Made by a program: the position numbers and the translations under genes. This document shows, piece by piece, positions 37,336-46,954 of a stretch of 64,000 nucleotides of DNA. The DNA is taken from the NCBI RefSeq assembly GCF_001280435.1, contig NZ_LBIP01000016.1:1-64000 (forward strand). Reading direction: 5' to 3'. Below the pieces are notes generated by a model. It was given only the letters and a program-made list of their open reading frames with translations. It was not told the origin of the DNA and did no database searches. Each line of letters starts with the position of its first letter. The first letter of the stretch is position 1. This DNA is from Mangrovimonas xylaniphaga. GTDB taxonomy: Bacteria; Bacteroidota; Bacteroidia; Flavobacteriales; Flavobacteriaceae.

Positions 37336-38511
37336 ATGAGCCTAAAACACTCCATCCTATTTGCATACACCGCTTTAACTATTGTAGCTTGCCAATCGCC
37401 TGCCGACATTTCAGGAGTAATAACTGGAGCTGAGCAAAAAGGTTCCAAAATCTACCTTCTGGAACCTGAAAATTTACAAGATTTGGGAGCTCCCTATTTT
37501 GCTAAAGTTATCGATTCTGCAACCATCAAGGATGATGGAAGTTTTGAGTTCCGAAATATGCCTTTATCATCTACGGAGAGATTATTGGAATTGGCCGTAC
37601 AACCTACTGGAAAATCCCCGAATTATTTGGAAACTGAAGCTCAAGAAAGTGCGAACTATATGCCCATAGTATGGCAAACTGGAGAAACTTTAAAAATTTC
37701 TGCGGAATGGAAGGCCTTTCAAAAGACCTTTCAAATAACAAACCCTTCCAAAGCTAATACAGCACTCCTAAACCTAAGAGACCTAAAATACCAAGCTTAC
37801 CAAAACTATCTAGCAGGTAAAGAATGGCAGGTTGAAGATGGCAGTGAATTGTTGGAAAAAGAACACGCCATCTTGGAATACCAAACCCAATTGATGGACT
37901 TTGCAGATGCTACCGAGTACTTTCTGCCTGCCGTGGTAGCCCTACGCTGGGTAAGTCCGGAAAATGATTATGAGCGTGTCCCTGAATTTTTGGTGAGGCA
38001 ATGCGCCAAATGGAGAAAACAACAAGCTGAACATGTTTGGACACAACAATTGTGTAAAATGAGTGATGCGACTAATTTGCCGGTTTTAATAGGCGATGTA
38101 TTTGCTGACGCAGCACTTCCTACCTTGACGAAGGATACACTGCAACTTAGAGAACATTTAGGTAGTAAGCTCACCATTATTGACCTTTGGGCCTCATGGT
38201 GTGCCCCATGCCGAAAGGAAAACCGAGAAGTTTTGGTACCCCTTTGGGACACTTATCATGACGATGGTTTACAAATTATTGCCTATGCCTTGGAAAGCCA
38301 GGCAGCCACATGGCAAGCTGCTTCAAAACTTGATGGAGCGGACCGTTGGCTACAAGTATCAGATTTACAAGGAGACAATGCTGATTTCTTAAAACATATT
38401 CGTGTGCAGACCATTCCTGCCAATTTTATCTTGGATGAAAACGGGGTGGTGATTGCCAAAAACTTGCATGGCGAGGCCCTAAAAGTTTTTTTAGAAGAAC
38501 ATTTCAAATAG
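37336..38511 (+). CDS. TlpA-like thiol-disulfide lipoprotein with DUF4369-like N-terminus
   Basis: 391 residues. The signal ends in a lipobox-like IVACQ at about residue 17-20, so it is probably a lipoprotein. Residues about 22-130 fit a DUF4369-type beta domain (DISGVITGAEQKGSKIYLLEPE). Residues about 250-391 form a thioredoxin fold with C289-x-x-C292 (DLWASWCAPCRKEN) and the cis-Pro region TIPANFILDENG. Family members keep periplasmic thiols reduced or drive disulfide exchange during cytochrome and surface-protein maturation. It follows the sulfur-related genes but is separated from them by a terminator. The exact partner is unknown. Confidence 0.85.
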   Translation: MSLKHSILFAYTALTIVACQSPADISGVITGAEQKGSKIYLLEPENLQDLGAPYFAKVIDSATIKDDGSFEFRNMPLSSTERLLELAVQPTGKSPNYLETEAQESANYMPIVWQTGETLKISAEWKAFQKTFQITNPSKANTALLNLRDLKYQAYQNYLAGKEWQVEDGSELLEKEHAILEYQTQLMDFADATEYFLPAVVALRWVSPENDYERVPEFLVRQCAKWRKQQAEHVWTQQLCKMSDATNLPVLIGDVFADAALPTLTKDTLQLREHLGSKLTIIDLWASWCAPCRKENREVLVPLWDTYHDDGLQIIAYALESQAATWQAASKLDGADRWLQVSDLQGDNADFLKHIRVQTIPANFILDENGVVIAKNLHGEALKVFLEEHFK

Positions 38512-38794
38512 AAACAATCCCTTTCCAATAAATCGAATTGAGCTATTTCTCTTTTCGTCTATTCCTGCAACAAATTTGTTCTCAATTTGGAATGAAGCAA
38601 TCTTTTATTTCTCATCATAATTAATAAGCATTCCAAATTACTTCTCAGTATCTTTTGATACATAAGTGCTTAGCAAAATTTCTTACATTAGTACAGTTAA
38701 TTTTTTTGAGTAAAATTTCAAAAAGATCCTTAAATACCTCTATTACTTTTTCTCGATGATCTCTATTTAAGGGCTTTTAACTAAACCAGCACAG

Positions 38795-41700
38795 ATGCTA
38801 GAACGCATTATCCAATACAGTATCCACCATAAACTTATTATACTGCTATTTACCTTTGGTATTATTGGGTTTGGTCTGTATTCCTTGACCCACATCCCTA
38901 TTGGTGCCGTTCCGGATGTTACCAACAATCAGGTGCAAGTCATTACCACTTCCAGAAACTTGGCTACGGAAGATGTGGAGAAATTCTTGACCTATCCTGT
39001 AGAATTGGAAATGGCCAATCTTCCCGGTGTTAAGGAAATCCGTTCAGTATCCAAATTTGGACTGTCGGTTGTGACCGTGGTATTTGAAGATGCTTTGGGC
39101 ACCTATCTTCCCCGCCAACTTATTGCCGAGAAAATTAAAAGTGCCGAAGAGAAAATCCCAGCTGGCTTTGGGTCACCTTTTATGGGTCCCGTATCTACTG
39201 GTTTGGGGGAAATTTACCAATATATCATTGACGTCGATCCAAAATACAAGGACCAATACTCCTTGTCCGATCTCCGAACTATACAGGATTGGGTGGTAAA
39301 ACGCCAGCTCTCCGGAATACCAGGCGTGGTAGAAGTCAACACTTGGGGTGGGCATTTAAAAACCTATGAGGTAAGCATCAACCCCGAGCAACTCCGTGCT
39401 ATGGGCATTTCTATCTTTGAAGTTTATGATGCCTTGGAACAAAACAACAATATAGCCGGAGGTGGGTATATCGAAAAAACCAACCAAACCTACTTTATCC
39501 GTGGGGAAGGTTTGATAAATTCCATTCAGGATATTGAAAATATTGTAGTCTCTAAAACAAACGATATTCCCGTTTACATAAAAGATGTGGCTTCGGTAGG
39601 TTTTGGATATGCCAACCGCTTTGGCGCCATTACAGGAAACGGTGAAGGAGAAAAAGTATTGGGACAGGTCATGATGCTTAAAGATGCGAATTCCAACGCC
39701 GTCATTGAAGCTGTAAAAGAACGCGTGGCCGCCATTCAACCTTCCCTTCCCCAAGGCATTTATATCAATCCGTTTTTGGAACGTAGCGAGCTTATTGGCA
39801 AAACCACCTTTACCATTGCAGAAAACCTAATATTGGGGTGTTTGATCGTCATTTTTGTGGTGGTAATGCTTTTGGGCAACCTTCGATCTGGTTTGGTGGT
39901 CGCCTCTGTTATCCCCTTAAGTTTACTGTTTGCGCTTTCCTTGATGTATATTTTTGGTGTAGACGCCAACCTCATGAGCCTTGGTGCTATTGATTTTGGA
40001 ATCATCATTGACGGGGCCGTCATCATTGTAGAATTTATCGCCTTTAAAATAACCAGTGACCGCACCAAGCTGTTATCCCTTCCAAAACCAGAACGGCAAC
40101 AGTTGATGGACAAGATAACCTACAACGGAGCCACCAAAATGATGAACTCTGCTGTATTTGGGCAATTGATCATCATTATCGTGTTTATCCCCATTCTGTC
40201 CTTGGTAAATGTAGAGGGGAAAATGTTCCGACCTATGGCTCTCGTATTTTGTTTCGCTTTGATTGGAGCTATGCTGCTATGTTTCACCTATATCCCTGTA
40301 ATGGCGTCGCTATTTCTAAAACCTTCCAATACCGAAAAACGCACCGTTTCTTCAAGACTAATTGCCTTTTTGGAAAGCAAATACACGCCTACCATCAATT
40401 GGGCCTTGCAGCACAAAAAAACCGTTTTGGGACTTGCCATAAGTTTGTTGTTGTTCACTGCATTTTTATTCAACCGAATGGGAGGAGAATTTGTCCCCAC
40501 TCTTGATGAAGGGGATTTTGTCATTCAACCCGTGCTCAAAACAGGGACTTCCTTAAGCCAAACCATTGCCACCACCACGCGTATGGAACGCATTTTAAAA
40601 ACATTCCCCGAAGTAGAACAGGTGGTTAGCAGAATAGGCGCTGCTGAAGTGCCTACAGACCCCATGTCTATGGAAGAAAGTGATGTCATCATCAAACTGA
40701 AACCCAAAAAAGAATGGGTATCGGCATCGAGCAAAGATGAATTGGCCGACAAATTCAAGGAAGCCCTTTCCGAAATTGCCGGGGTCGATTTTGAGTTTAC
40801 ACAACCCATAGAAATGCGCTTCAACGAATTGATTACAGGAGTACGTGCCGATTTGGCCATCAAGATATTTGGAGAAGATTTGGACGTACTCTATTCTAAA
40901 GCTATGGAAATAGAAAAAGCCATCAAAAATGTAGAAGGTGCAGCCGATATCACCGTAGAAAAAACGGTTGGACTACCACAAATGACCGTGAGTTTCGACC
41001 GGAGAAAAATAGCTAAATACGGTTTGAACATTGAAGATTTAAACAATATCATCACGATGGGCTTTGCAGGGATGCGCGCAGGCACCGTTTTTGAAGGCGA
41101 AAAGCAATTTGATTTAGTCCTTCGCTATGAGCCAAGCCACAGAAAGGATATTGAACATATAGAAACCGCATCGGTATCCTTGCCCAACGGACAGCGGGTT
41201 CCTTTAAGCGAATTTGCCTCCATAACGTACACCAAAGGTCCTGCAAAAATTTCTAGAGACAATACCAAACGACGCATTGTGGTTGGGGTAAATGTGAGGA
41301 ATCGTGATTTAGAATCGGTGGTCAAGGATGTTCAGGATATCATTGAGCGGGACATTAGCATTCCAACGGGTTATTCCATAAGCTACGGTGGACAGTTCGA
41401 AAACCTTCGTACAGCTTCAAACCGGTTGAAAATTGCAGTGCCCATAGCTTTGGCCCTCATATTTGTACTGCTCTACTTTGCCTTTAGCTCCATGAAAGAA
41501 GCCCTGATGATCTATAGTGCCATTCCACTTTCTGCCATTGGAGGTGTGATGCTACTTTATATTCGGGATTTACCTTTTAGTATTTCCGCAGGGGTTGGTT
41601 TTATAGCACTTTTCGGGATAGCCGTCCTCAACGGGATTGTACTTATTGAAGAGTTTAAAGAACTGAAAGCCCATGGTGTGAGCGACATCAAGGAACGGAT

Positions 41701-43129
41701 TCTTCTAGGGACCAAAAACCGGTTACGCCCTGTATTATTGACCGCGGCGGCGGCGGCTTTAGGCTTTTTGCCCATGGCCATTTCTACCTCAGCTGGCGCC
41801 GAAGTACAACGCCCTTTAGCCACCGTTGTGGTGGGCGGGCTAATTACCGCTACGGCTTTAACCCTGATAGTGCTGCCCGTACTTTATTCCATATTCGACA
41901 GAAAACCTTCCGCATCCAAACCAAAAAAATACAATCCATTAAAACCAGCAATGCTCCTATTTCTTCTATGCATTCCAGTTATTGCTAAGGCCCAGCAACA
42001 CACTATTACCGTTGATGAAGCCGTTACCTTTGCTTTAGAAAACAACAAAGGCCTTCAAGCCTATGCAAAAAAAACAGAGCAATCGCAAAGCTTGGTTGGC
42101 AGTGCCTTCGATTTGGATCAACCAGAGATTTACTACCATTACGACGAAAACAATATTGCTGAAAATGGAGAGCCTTTAAATGTTTTTGGAATCAACCAAT
42201 CTTTACAATTCCCCACTATTTATGGCGCACAGCGAAAAGTAGCCAAACAAAAAGCGCTTATAAGCTCGCAACAGTATCTCATTCATCAGAGAAACGTAAC
42301 CAAAGAGGTTCAAAAAGCGTATTACAACGTGGTGTACCTCAACAATGTCCTGAAACGCTATACCTTTTTAGATAGTCTATATGGGCAATTTTCAATGGCC
42401 GCCACTAGAAGATATGAGGTAGGCGAAACCAATCTATTGGAAAAACTTACGGCCGAAGCCAAACAAAAGGAAATTGCCATTTCACGTTCCCAAACCCAAG
42501 AAGACATCCATAAAGCCTATACTTCATTGCAGCAATGGATGCAAATAGATTCTGTTTTTACCGTAGAGGACATCAAATTGCCTCGGTTGGAGCTGCAGGA
42601 ACTTGACATGGAAGCCTACCTCGGCATTCAATATTTTAATTCGGTAGAGGAATTGAGCAATTATAGTCTTTCATTGGAAAGACAACGCTTACTCCCGGAT
42701 TTGCACATTTCGGTATTTCAAGGTACCAACAATGGTGATAATGCTAAACGCTATAACGGATTTCAAGCCGGTATTTCTATTCCTCTATGGTTTGGAGCCA
42801 ACAAGGCAAAAATTGATGCCGCAAAAACCGAAACCCTTATCGTTAGTGATGAATTTGAAGACTACAAGCGTCAATTGACCGCCAAATACCAAAGTCTGTT
42901 GACTGATTTGAAAAAGTATGAAGAGGCTGTGAACTATTATGAAACCACTGGGGCACAACTCTCTGAAGAATTGACCAAAACCGCCACCAAAGCCTTTAAA
43001 AATGGTGAAATAGACTTCCTGCAATACGTTCAGATTTTGGAAAGTTCCAAAACGATAGAAATCAACTATCTGGAAAATCTTTCCCAATACAACACGACTG
43101 TTTTAGAAATCAACTTTTTAACCTTTTAG
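38795..43129 (+). CDS. CusA/CzcA heavy-metal RND pump fused to a TolC-like outer-membrane domain
   Basis: A 1444-residue fusion. Residues 1 to about 1035 form a complete HME-type RND pump: IIQYSIHHKLIILLFTFGI (helix 1), the proton-relay motif AIDFGIIIDGAVIIVE, and GGEFVPTLDEGDFVIQP. Residues about 1053-1068 are a signal-peptide-like segment beginning at a Met (MLLFLLCIPVIAKAQQ, DNA 41951). Residues about 1069-1444 are a TolC/OEP coiled-coil domain (TVDEAVTFALENNKGLQAYAKK, FGINQSLQFPTIYGAQRKVAKQK, then FQAGISIPLWFG). Ordinary CusA is about 1040 residues and CusC is a separate protein. The internal hydrophobic segment would carry the OEP part across the membrane. The CusB-like adaptor follows after 7 bases. 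Substrate is probably Cu/Ag or Zn/Co/Cd. Confidence 0.92.
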   Translation: MLERIIQYSIHHKLIILLFTFGIIGFGLYSLTHIPIGAVPDVTNNQVQVITTSRNLATEDVEKFLTYPVELEMANLPGVKEIRSVSKFGLSVVTVVFEDALGTYLPRQLIAEKIKSAEEKIPAGFGSPFMGPVSTGLGEIYQYIIDVDPKYKDQYSLSDLRTIQDWVVKRQLSGIPGVVEVNTWGGHLKTYEVSINPEQLRAMGISIFEVYDALEQNNNIAGGGYIEKTNQTYFIRGEGLINSIQDIENIVVSKTNDIPVYIKDVASVGFGYANRFGAITGNGEGEKVLGQVMMLKDANSNAVIEAVKERVAAIQPSLPQGIYINPFLERSELIGKTTFTIAENLILGCLIVIFVVVMLLGNLRSGLVVASVIPLSLLFALSLMYIFGVDANLMSLGAIDFGIIIDGAVIIVEFIAFKITSDRTKLLSLPKPERQQLMDKITYNGATKMMNSAVFGQLIIIIVFIPILSLVNVEGKMFRPMALVFCFALIGAMLLCFTYIPVMASLFLKPSNTEKRTVSSRLIAFLESKYTPTINWALQHKKTVLGLAISLLLFTAFLFNRMGGEFVPTLDEGDFVIQPVLKTGTSLSQTIATTTRMERILKTFPEVEQVVSRIGAAEVPTDPMSMEESDVIIKLKPKKEWVSASSKDELADKFKEALSEIAGVDFEFTQPIEMRFNELITGVRADLAIKIFGEDLDVLYSKAMEIEKAIKNVEGAADITVEKTVGLPQMTVSFDRRKIAKYGLNIEDLNNIITMGFAGMRAGTVFEGEKQFDLVLRYEPSHRKDIEHIETASVSLPNGQRVPLSEFASITYTKGPAKISRDNTKRRIVVGVNVRNRDLESVVKDVQDIIERDISIPTGYSISYGGQFENLRTASNRLKIAVPIALALIFVLLYFAFSSMKEALMIYSAIPLSAIGGVMLLYIRDLPFSISAGVGFIALFGIAVLNGIVLIEEFKELKAHGVSDIKERILLGTKNRLRPVLLTAAAAALGFLPMAISTSAGAEVQRPLATVVVGGLITATALTLIVLPVLYSIFDRKPSASKPKKYNPLKPAMLLFLLCIPVIAKAQQHTITVDEAVTFALENNKGLQAYAKKTEQSQSLVGSAFDLDQPEIYYHYDENNIAENGEPLNVFGINQSLQFPTIYGAQRKVAKQKALISSQQYLIHQRNVTKEVQKAYYNVVYLNNVLKRYTFLDSLYGQFSMAATRRYEVGETNLLEKLTAEAKQKEIAISRSQTQEDIHKAYTSLQQWMQIDSVFTVEDIKLPRLELQELDMEAYLGIQYFNSVEELSNYSLSLERQRLLPDLHISVFQGTNNGDNAKRYNGFQAGISIPLWFGANKAKIDAAKTETLIVSDEFEDYKRQLTAKYQSLLTDLKKYEEAVNYYETTGAQLSEELTKTATKAFKNGEIDFLQYVQILESSKTIEINYLENLSQYNTTVLEINFLTF

Positions 43130-43136
43130 CTTCCTC

Positions 43137-44297
43137 ATGGACAAGACTATTCAACATATCTTAAAACCCTTTCTCCTCACTAGTTTTGGTATACTTTTGG
43201 GCACCTCTGTTACCTCCTGCGATTCTAAGTCCAAAACTCCGAACACAGCAATCAGTCCCGAGGTACAGGATCCTAATCTCATTACCTTAACGGCTCAGCA
43301 GTTCCAATTGGGGCAAATGGAACTTGGAAAAATCAGTACACAGGAATTCAACACCACCATTAAGGCCAACGGAAGCTTTGCCGTACCTCCAGAAAACCAG
43401 GCCGACGTGAGTGCCTACTTTGCGGGTTATGTAAAAAACATCAGCCTGCTACCCGGAGACTATGTAAAAAAGGGACAGACTTTATTTACCATTGAAAACC
43501 CCGAATACATCCAAATACAACAGAACTTTTTGGAAGCCAAGGGTCGTTTGGCCTACTTAAAATCGGATTATGAACGGCAAAAAGCCTTGATGGCCGACAA
43601 TGTAACCTCGCAGAAGAGTTTTTTAAAGGCTGAATCGGATTATGAGGTGACCTTGGCCCAATTCCAAGCACTCCAAAAACAGTTATCATTAATGCATATA
43701 GACCCCAACACCTTGTCGGGAGCCAATATGCGTTCGGTGATTGCAGTCCCTTCCCCTCTGTCGGGATATATTACTTCCATAGAAGCTAGTAAAGGCATGT
43801 ACCTCAACCCAAGTGATGTGGCCATGACTGTTACCAATACGGACGAGCTTCATATAGAATTGAAAATCTTCGAAAAAGACCTTCCAAAGGTAAAAATGGG
43901 GCAACCTATCAACATACGGCTTCAAAATGACAATGAGCAAATCTATAAAGGAAGCGTACACCTCATCAATAGAGCCATAAATGAAAAGGAACGAACCATT
44001 GATATCCATGGAGATTTAAACAATCCCGAAGACGCCAAACTGTTTGCTCCAGGCATGTATATAGAAGGAGAAATTGTGACGGCTTCCTCAAAGTATCCAG
44101 CATTACCTTCGGATGCCATTTCCAATATTGATAAGGACTATTTTGTGTTGGTTAAAGAGAATGACACGACCTTTAAAAAGACCCCTGTAAGCGTTGGAAG
44201 CTCTTATAATGGCTATACCCAACTACTGAATGCTGATGCATTTGATCCCAACACGGAATTTTTGGTGAAAGGAGCTTTTAATTTGATAACGGAATAA
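43137..44297 (+). CDS. RND periplasmic adaptor, CusB/CzcB-like lipoprotein
   Basis: 386 residues. The signal peptide ends in a lipobox-like VTSC at residue about 28, so the protein is probably lipid-anchored. The adaptor modules are visible in order: a beta-barrel/lipoyl half (FAVPPENQADVSAYFAGYVKNI, LLPGDYVKKGQTLFTIENPEY), an alpha hairpin (QIQQNFLEAKGRLAYLKSDYERQKAL), the second lipoyl half (IAVPSPLSGYITSIEASKGMYLNPSD), and a beta-barrel (ELHIELKIFEKDLPKVKMG). It would link the CusA part and the fused TolC-like part encoded immediately upstream. No His-rich metal-binding tail is seen. Confidence 0.9.
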   Translation: MDKTIQHILKPFLLTSFGILLGTSVTSCDSKSKTPNTAISPEVQDPNLITLTAQQFQLGQMELGKISTQEFNTTIKANGSFAVPPENQADVSAYFAGYVKNISLLPGDYVKKGQTLFTIENPEYIQIQQNFLEAKGRLAYLKSDYERQKALMADNVTSQKSFLKAESDYEVTLAQFQALQKQLSLMHIDPNTLSGANMRSVIAVPSPLSGYITSIEASKGMYLNPSDVAMTVTNTDELHIELKIFEKDLPKVKMGQPINIRLQNDNEQIYKGSVHLINRAINEKERTIDIHGDLNNPEDAKLFAPGMYIEGEIVTASSKYPALPSDAISNIDKDYFVLVKENDTTFKKTPVSVGSSYNGYTQLLNADAFDPNTEFLVKGAFNLITE

Positions 44298-44342
44298 ACC
44301 TCCATTTTTAGTATATTGGTTGTATAGCTACAACTTTTTACC

Positions 44343-44810
44343 ATGAATCAATTCATCTCCAGTCTACTTCTAAGCATTTGTATTTTCACAGGTCTGAAAA
44401 CAGAAACAAATCTTGTCCAAAATATAAAACAAGACTTGAGCATACAATGTTCCGAAAAAGGTTGCATGGGCACTTATACTGGTCCTGAATTTATCAACGG
44501 CTCTGATGTTGCCCATCAATTTTCCAACAAAATGTCGGCTGCCGTAGGTGATAAATTAAAAGAGCTTTATAAAAATGAGCTTTACGGTAAGGTAGATTTT
44601 TCAAACATACAAATGAGTACGGAGGGCATGGGAACTGGCCACGTTGTGTATTCTTTATCTATTCCATTTGTAACCGTAAAAGAAGCCTGCGACGCCTATA
44701 CCTCCTTTGACCATGTTGGAGGTTGGAATCATACGCCCGCCCTAGCCAAAAGAAAGCAAGAACTCTCTAAAGCCCTCATGGAAGGACATGAGTTGCATAT
44801 AAGCGATTAA
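44343..44810 (+). CDS. Small secreted protein of unknown function
   Basis: 155 residues, with an N-terminal hydrophobic segment (FISSLLLSICIFTGL) that is probably a signal peptide. The mature region has a Cys pair near its start (CSEKGCMGTYTGPEF) and an alpha/beta pattern (SDVAHQFSNKMSAAVGDKLKEL, VDFSNIQMSTEGMGTGHVVYSLSIPF). It starts 45 bases after the metal-efflux adaptor gene on the same strand and might be co-transcribed. The Cys pair could bind a metal or form a disulfide, but this is speculation. I do not recognise the family. The 198 bases after it hold only a -7-like TACCTTTA near 44931. Confidence 0.6.
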   Translation: MNQFISSLLLSICIFTGLKTETNLVQNIKQDLSIQCSEKGCMGTYTGPEFINGSDVAHQFSNKMSAAVGDKLKELYKNELYGKVDFSNIQMSTEGMGTGHVVYSLSIPFVTVKEACDAYTSFDHVGGWNHTPALAKRKQELSKALMEGHELHISD

Positions 44811-45008
44811 AAAACCACTCCAGAAGGCCTTCAGGAATATTGGTTTCAGTGGAAAAACAACATACTGCAGTCCAACTGCCAATAACAACTAGCTCCTCTC
44901 CTGCTACTAACATACTTCTTCAAAATTCCTTACCTTTAACTTAGCATTTTTTCTTCCCCAACTATCGTATATAGAGCCTACAACTAGGCATTATTAAAAG
45001 GCAAAACC

Positions 45009-45482
45009 ATGGCTTTTCAAGGAATTCAAGCAACAAAATCCTATCAACAAATCAACAATGGAACTCCGGATGAGGTATTTCCATTATTGTGCCCTGTTAG
45101 GGAAAAGGATTGGATTGACGGTTGGGATTACACCATGATTTTTTCCAAGTCAGGACTTGTTGAAAAAGGCTGCGTATTTTCAACACCCCATCACGGCAAA
45201 GAACCCACAATTTGGTATGTTACCCAACATGACCCCAAACACTATAAGGTAGAATTTGTTAGAATTACCCCCAAGGAAGAAGTGGTAAGAATCTACATTG
45301 TCCTGGAAAATAATCACAATGGCAGCACTACTGCAAATATTACTTATGAGTACACAGGGCTTAACGACAGTAAAAATAAATGGATTGCTACTGAACTTGA
45401 CAAGGCCTTTGAGAAAACCATGAAAGGCTGGGAAAAAGCCATCAACCACTATCTAGAATACGGTGAAAAGTTAATTGAATAA
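45009..45482 (+). CDS. SRPBCC (START-like) superfamily protein
   Basis: 157 residues, cytosolic (no signal peptide). The pattern fits the helix-grip fold: an N-terminal beta strand and short helix (QQINNGTPDEVFPLLCPVREKDWIDGWDY), a run of antiparallel strands (PTIWYVTQHDPKHYKVEFVRITPKEEVVRIYIVLE, GSTTANITYEYTGLN), and a long C-terminal helix (TELDKAFEKTMKGWEKAINHYLEYGEKL). Such proteins bind hydrophobic ligands; the ligand is unknown. The phrase CPVREKDWIDGWDY is typical of polyketide-cyclase/AHSA1-like members. It precedes a lipoprotein gene by 26 bases. Confidence 0.7.
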   Translation: MAFQGIQATKSYQQINNGTPDEVFPLLCPVREKDWIDGWDYTMIFSKSGLVEKGCVFSTPHHGKEPTIWYVTQHDPKHYKVEFVRITPKEEVVRIYIVLENNHNGSTTANITYEYTGLNDSKNKWIATELDKAFEKTMKGWEKAINHYLEYGEKLIE

Positions 45483-45508
45483 CACCTCATTCTTCTAAAA
45501 CCCATATC

Positions 45509-46084
45509 ATGAAGCGATATACAAGATCCTGTTTAACATTCCTTGTTTTATTCAGCATATTATTGACTTCATGCCGACAATTGAGTGAAAAGGTTACAGA
45601 TCCCTCTGCGGGACTCAATGGCAGCTTTGAAGTTTCCCAAAACGGCATACCTGTAAATTGGTTATTGTATACCCCCAACACAGTTCCCAATGCCGATTTC
45701 AAAATTGTATTGGACACCATCATCTATAAAGAAGGAAAGCAATCCTTAAAGTTCGATATTACCTCCTGCAGAGCCGATGGTGGTTGGAATTCACCTGGGT
45801 TTACCAATGAGTTTTTTGATATTGGAAAATATGAAGGTCCCGCCAAGTATCAAATAAGTTTTTGGATCCGTAACCACGGGACTAGATTTAAGTTTAGCGC
45901 TGGTGGTGTCTCTGCAAAAACAGGCAACATGATTACCTTCATTGATACCGATTCCAAAATTGAGAATTGGCAACAGTTTTCTTATGAAGTTGACGTTCCC
46001 AAGGAGCAATGGCTACGTGTGCAATTGAACTTGCTCCAACCCGGCAGCTTCTGGATTGATGATTTTAGTGTAAAAAAACTCTAA
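45509..46084 (+). CDS. Lipoprotein with a carbohydrate-binding-like jelly-roll domain
   Basis: 191 residues. A lipobox-like LLTSC at about residue 18-22 marks it as a lipoprotein. The mature part reads like a CBM4/9-type beta jelly roll: NGSFEVSQNGIPVNWLLY, KEGKQSLKFDITSC, YQISFWIRNHGTRFKFSAGG, NWQQFSYEVDVPKEQWLRVQLNLLQPGSFWIDDFSV. The closing WIDDFSV is characteristic of such folds. There is no attached catalytic domain. It may bind glycan on the cell surface, which is an inference from fold alone. Confidence 0.65.
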   Translation: MKRYTRSCLTFLVLFSILLTSCRQLSEKVTDPSAGLNGSFEVSQNGIPVNWLLYTPNTVPNADFKIVLDTIIYKEGKQSLKFDITSCRADGGWNSPGFTNEFFDIGKYEGPAKYQISFWIRNHGTRFKFSAGGVSAKTGNMITFIDTDSKIENWQQFSYEVDVPKEQWLRVQLNLLQPGSFWIDDFSVKKL

Positions 46085-46165
46085 ATCTGCCAAAAACTTC
46101 CCTCTTGTCCATCACGCATTTTTGGTGTAATTTACCTTAATCAATCCAACACTAAAAATACATCC

Positions 46166-46741
46166 ATGACTACCAACAGATTAGAAGCCTTTAGCGATGG
46201 TGTTCTGGCCATCATCATTACTATTATGGTTTTGGAAATGCAAGTACCGGAAGGCTCCAGTTGGGAGGCCCTAAAACCTGTACTCCCAAAATTCATGTCG
46301 TATGTCTTAAGTTTTATCTATTTGGGGGTGTATTGGAACAACCACCACCATTTGTTTCAGGCTATGGAAAAAGTAAACGGCAGTGTTCTGTGGTCTAATT
46401 TATTTTTATTGTTCAGTTTGTCCTTGGTGCCATTTACTACGGGATGGATGGGTGAAAACCATTTTGACACCTACCCTGTTGCTCTTTATGGTATGAACCT
46501 CCTATTGGCTGCCATTGCCTTTTTAGTTTTGGAAAAAGCAGCGATTAAATTTGAAGGTAAAACTTCCAAAATTGGCAAGGCCCTTTCCGGAAACAAGAAA
46601 GAATACGCTTCCCTTGCTTTGTACCTTGTAGGCGTGGTAGCCTCATTTTTTATTCCTGTAATTGGAATCCTATGCTATGTTATAGTCGCCATTATGTGGA
46701 TCATCCCTGATAAACGCATTGAAAACACCCTTCAAAATTGA
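46166..46741 (+). CDS. TMEM175-family (DUF1211) cation channel-like membrane protein
   Basis: 191 residues with five or six membrane helices. The hallmark first helix RLEAFSDGVLAIIITIMVLEM contains the conserved FSD motif that lines the pore in bacterial TMEM175 potassium channels. The later conserved stretch YLGVYWNNHHHLF and WSNLFLLFSLSLVPFTTGWMG are typical. One six-helix repeat is encoded, as in bacterial members, which assemble as tetramers. It is a single gene with about 80 bases upstream. Function as a potassium-permeable channel is family knowledge. Confidence 0.85.
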   Translation: MTTNRLEAFSDGVLAIIITIMVLEMQVPEGSSWEALKPVLPKFMSYVLSFIYLGVYWNNHHHLFQAMEKVNGSVLWSNLFLLFSLSLVPFTTGWMGENHFDTYPVALYGMNLLLAAIAFLVLEKAAIKFEGKTSKIGKALSGNKKEYASLALYLVGVVASFFIPVIGILCYVIVAIMWIIPDKRIENTLQN

Positions 46742-46804
46742 AAAAAACACATACTTAACACATTGATTAACAAGAACAAACATTTTTTTTTCTTCAAATT
46801 ATTT

Positions 46805-46812
46805 TATCTTTA
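46805..46812 (+). promoter_or_regulatory. -7-like element TATCTTTA upstream of the sulfatase gene
   Basis: One mismatch from TAnnTTTG, about 140 bases before the ATG at 46955, which would leave a long 5' leader. The -33 position lacks TTG. It is a weak call. Confidence 0.3.
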
Positions 46813-46954
46813 GGAGAAATTATTCTCCCAAATAAATTCAGAACCAATTTATTGTCACCTACGCAATCAGCTATGGGAGTTCTTGAATGATGCTAATACC
46901 ATCAACAAGACTCCATTAGCCAGGCCAATGTGTATTTTAATTAAATAATTCGAG

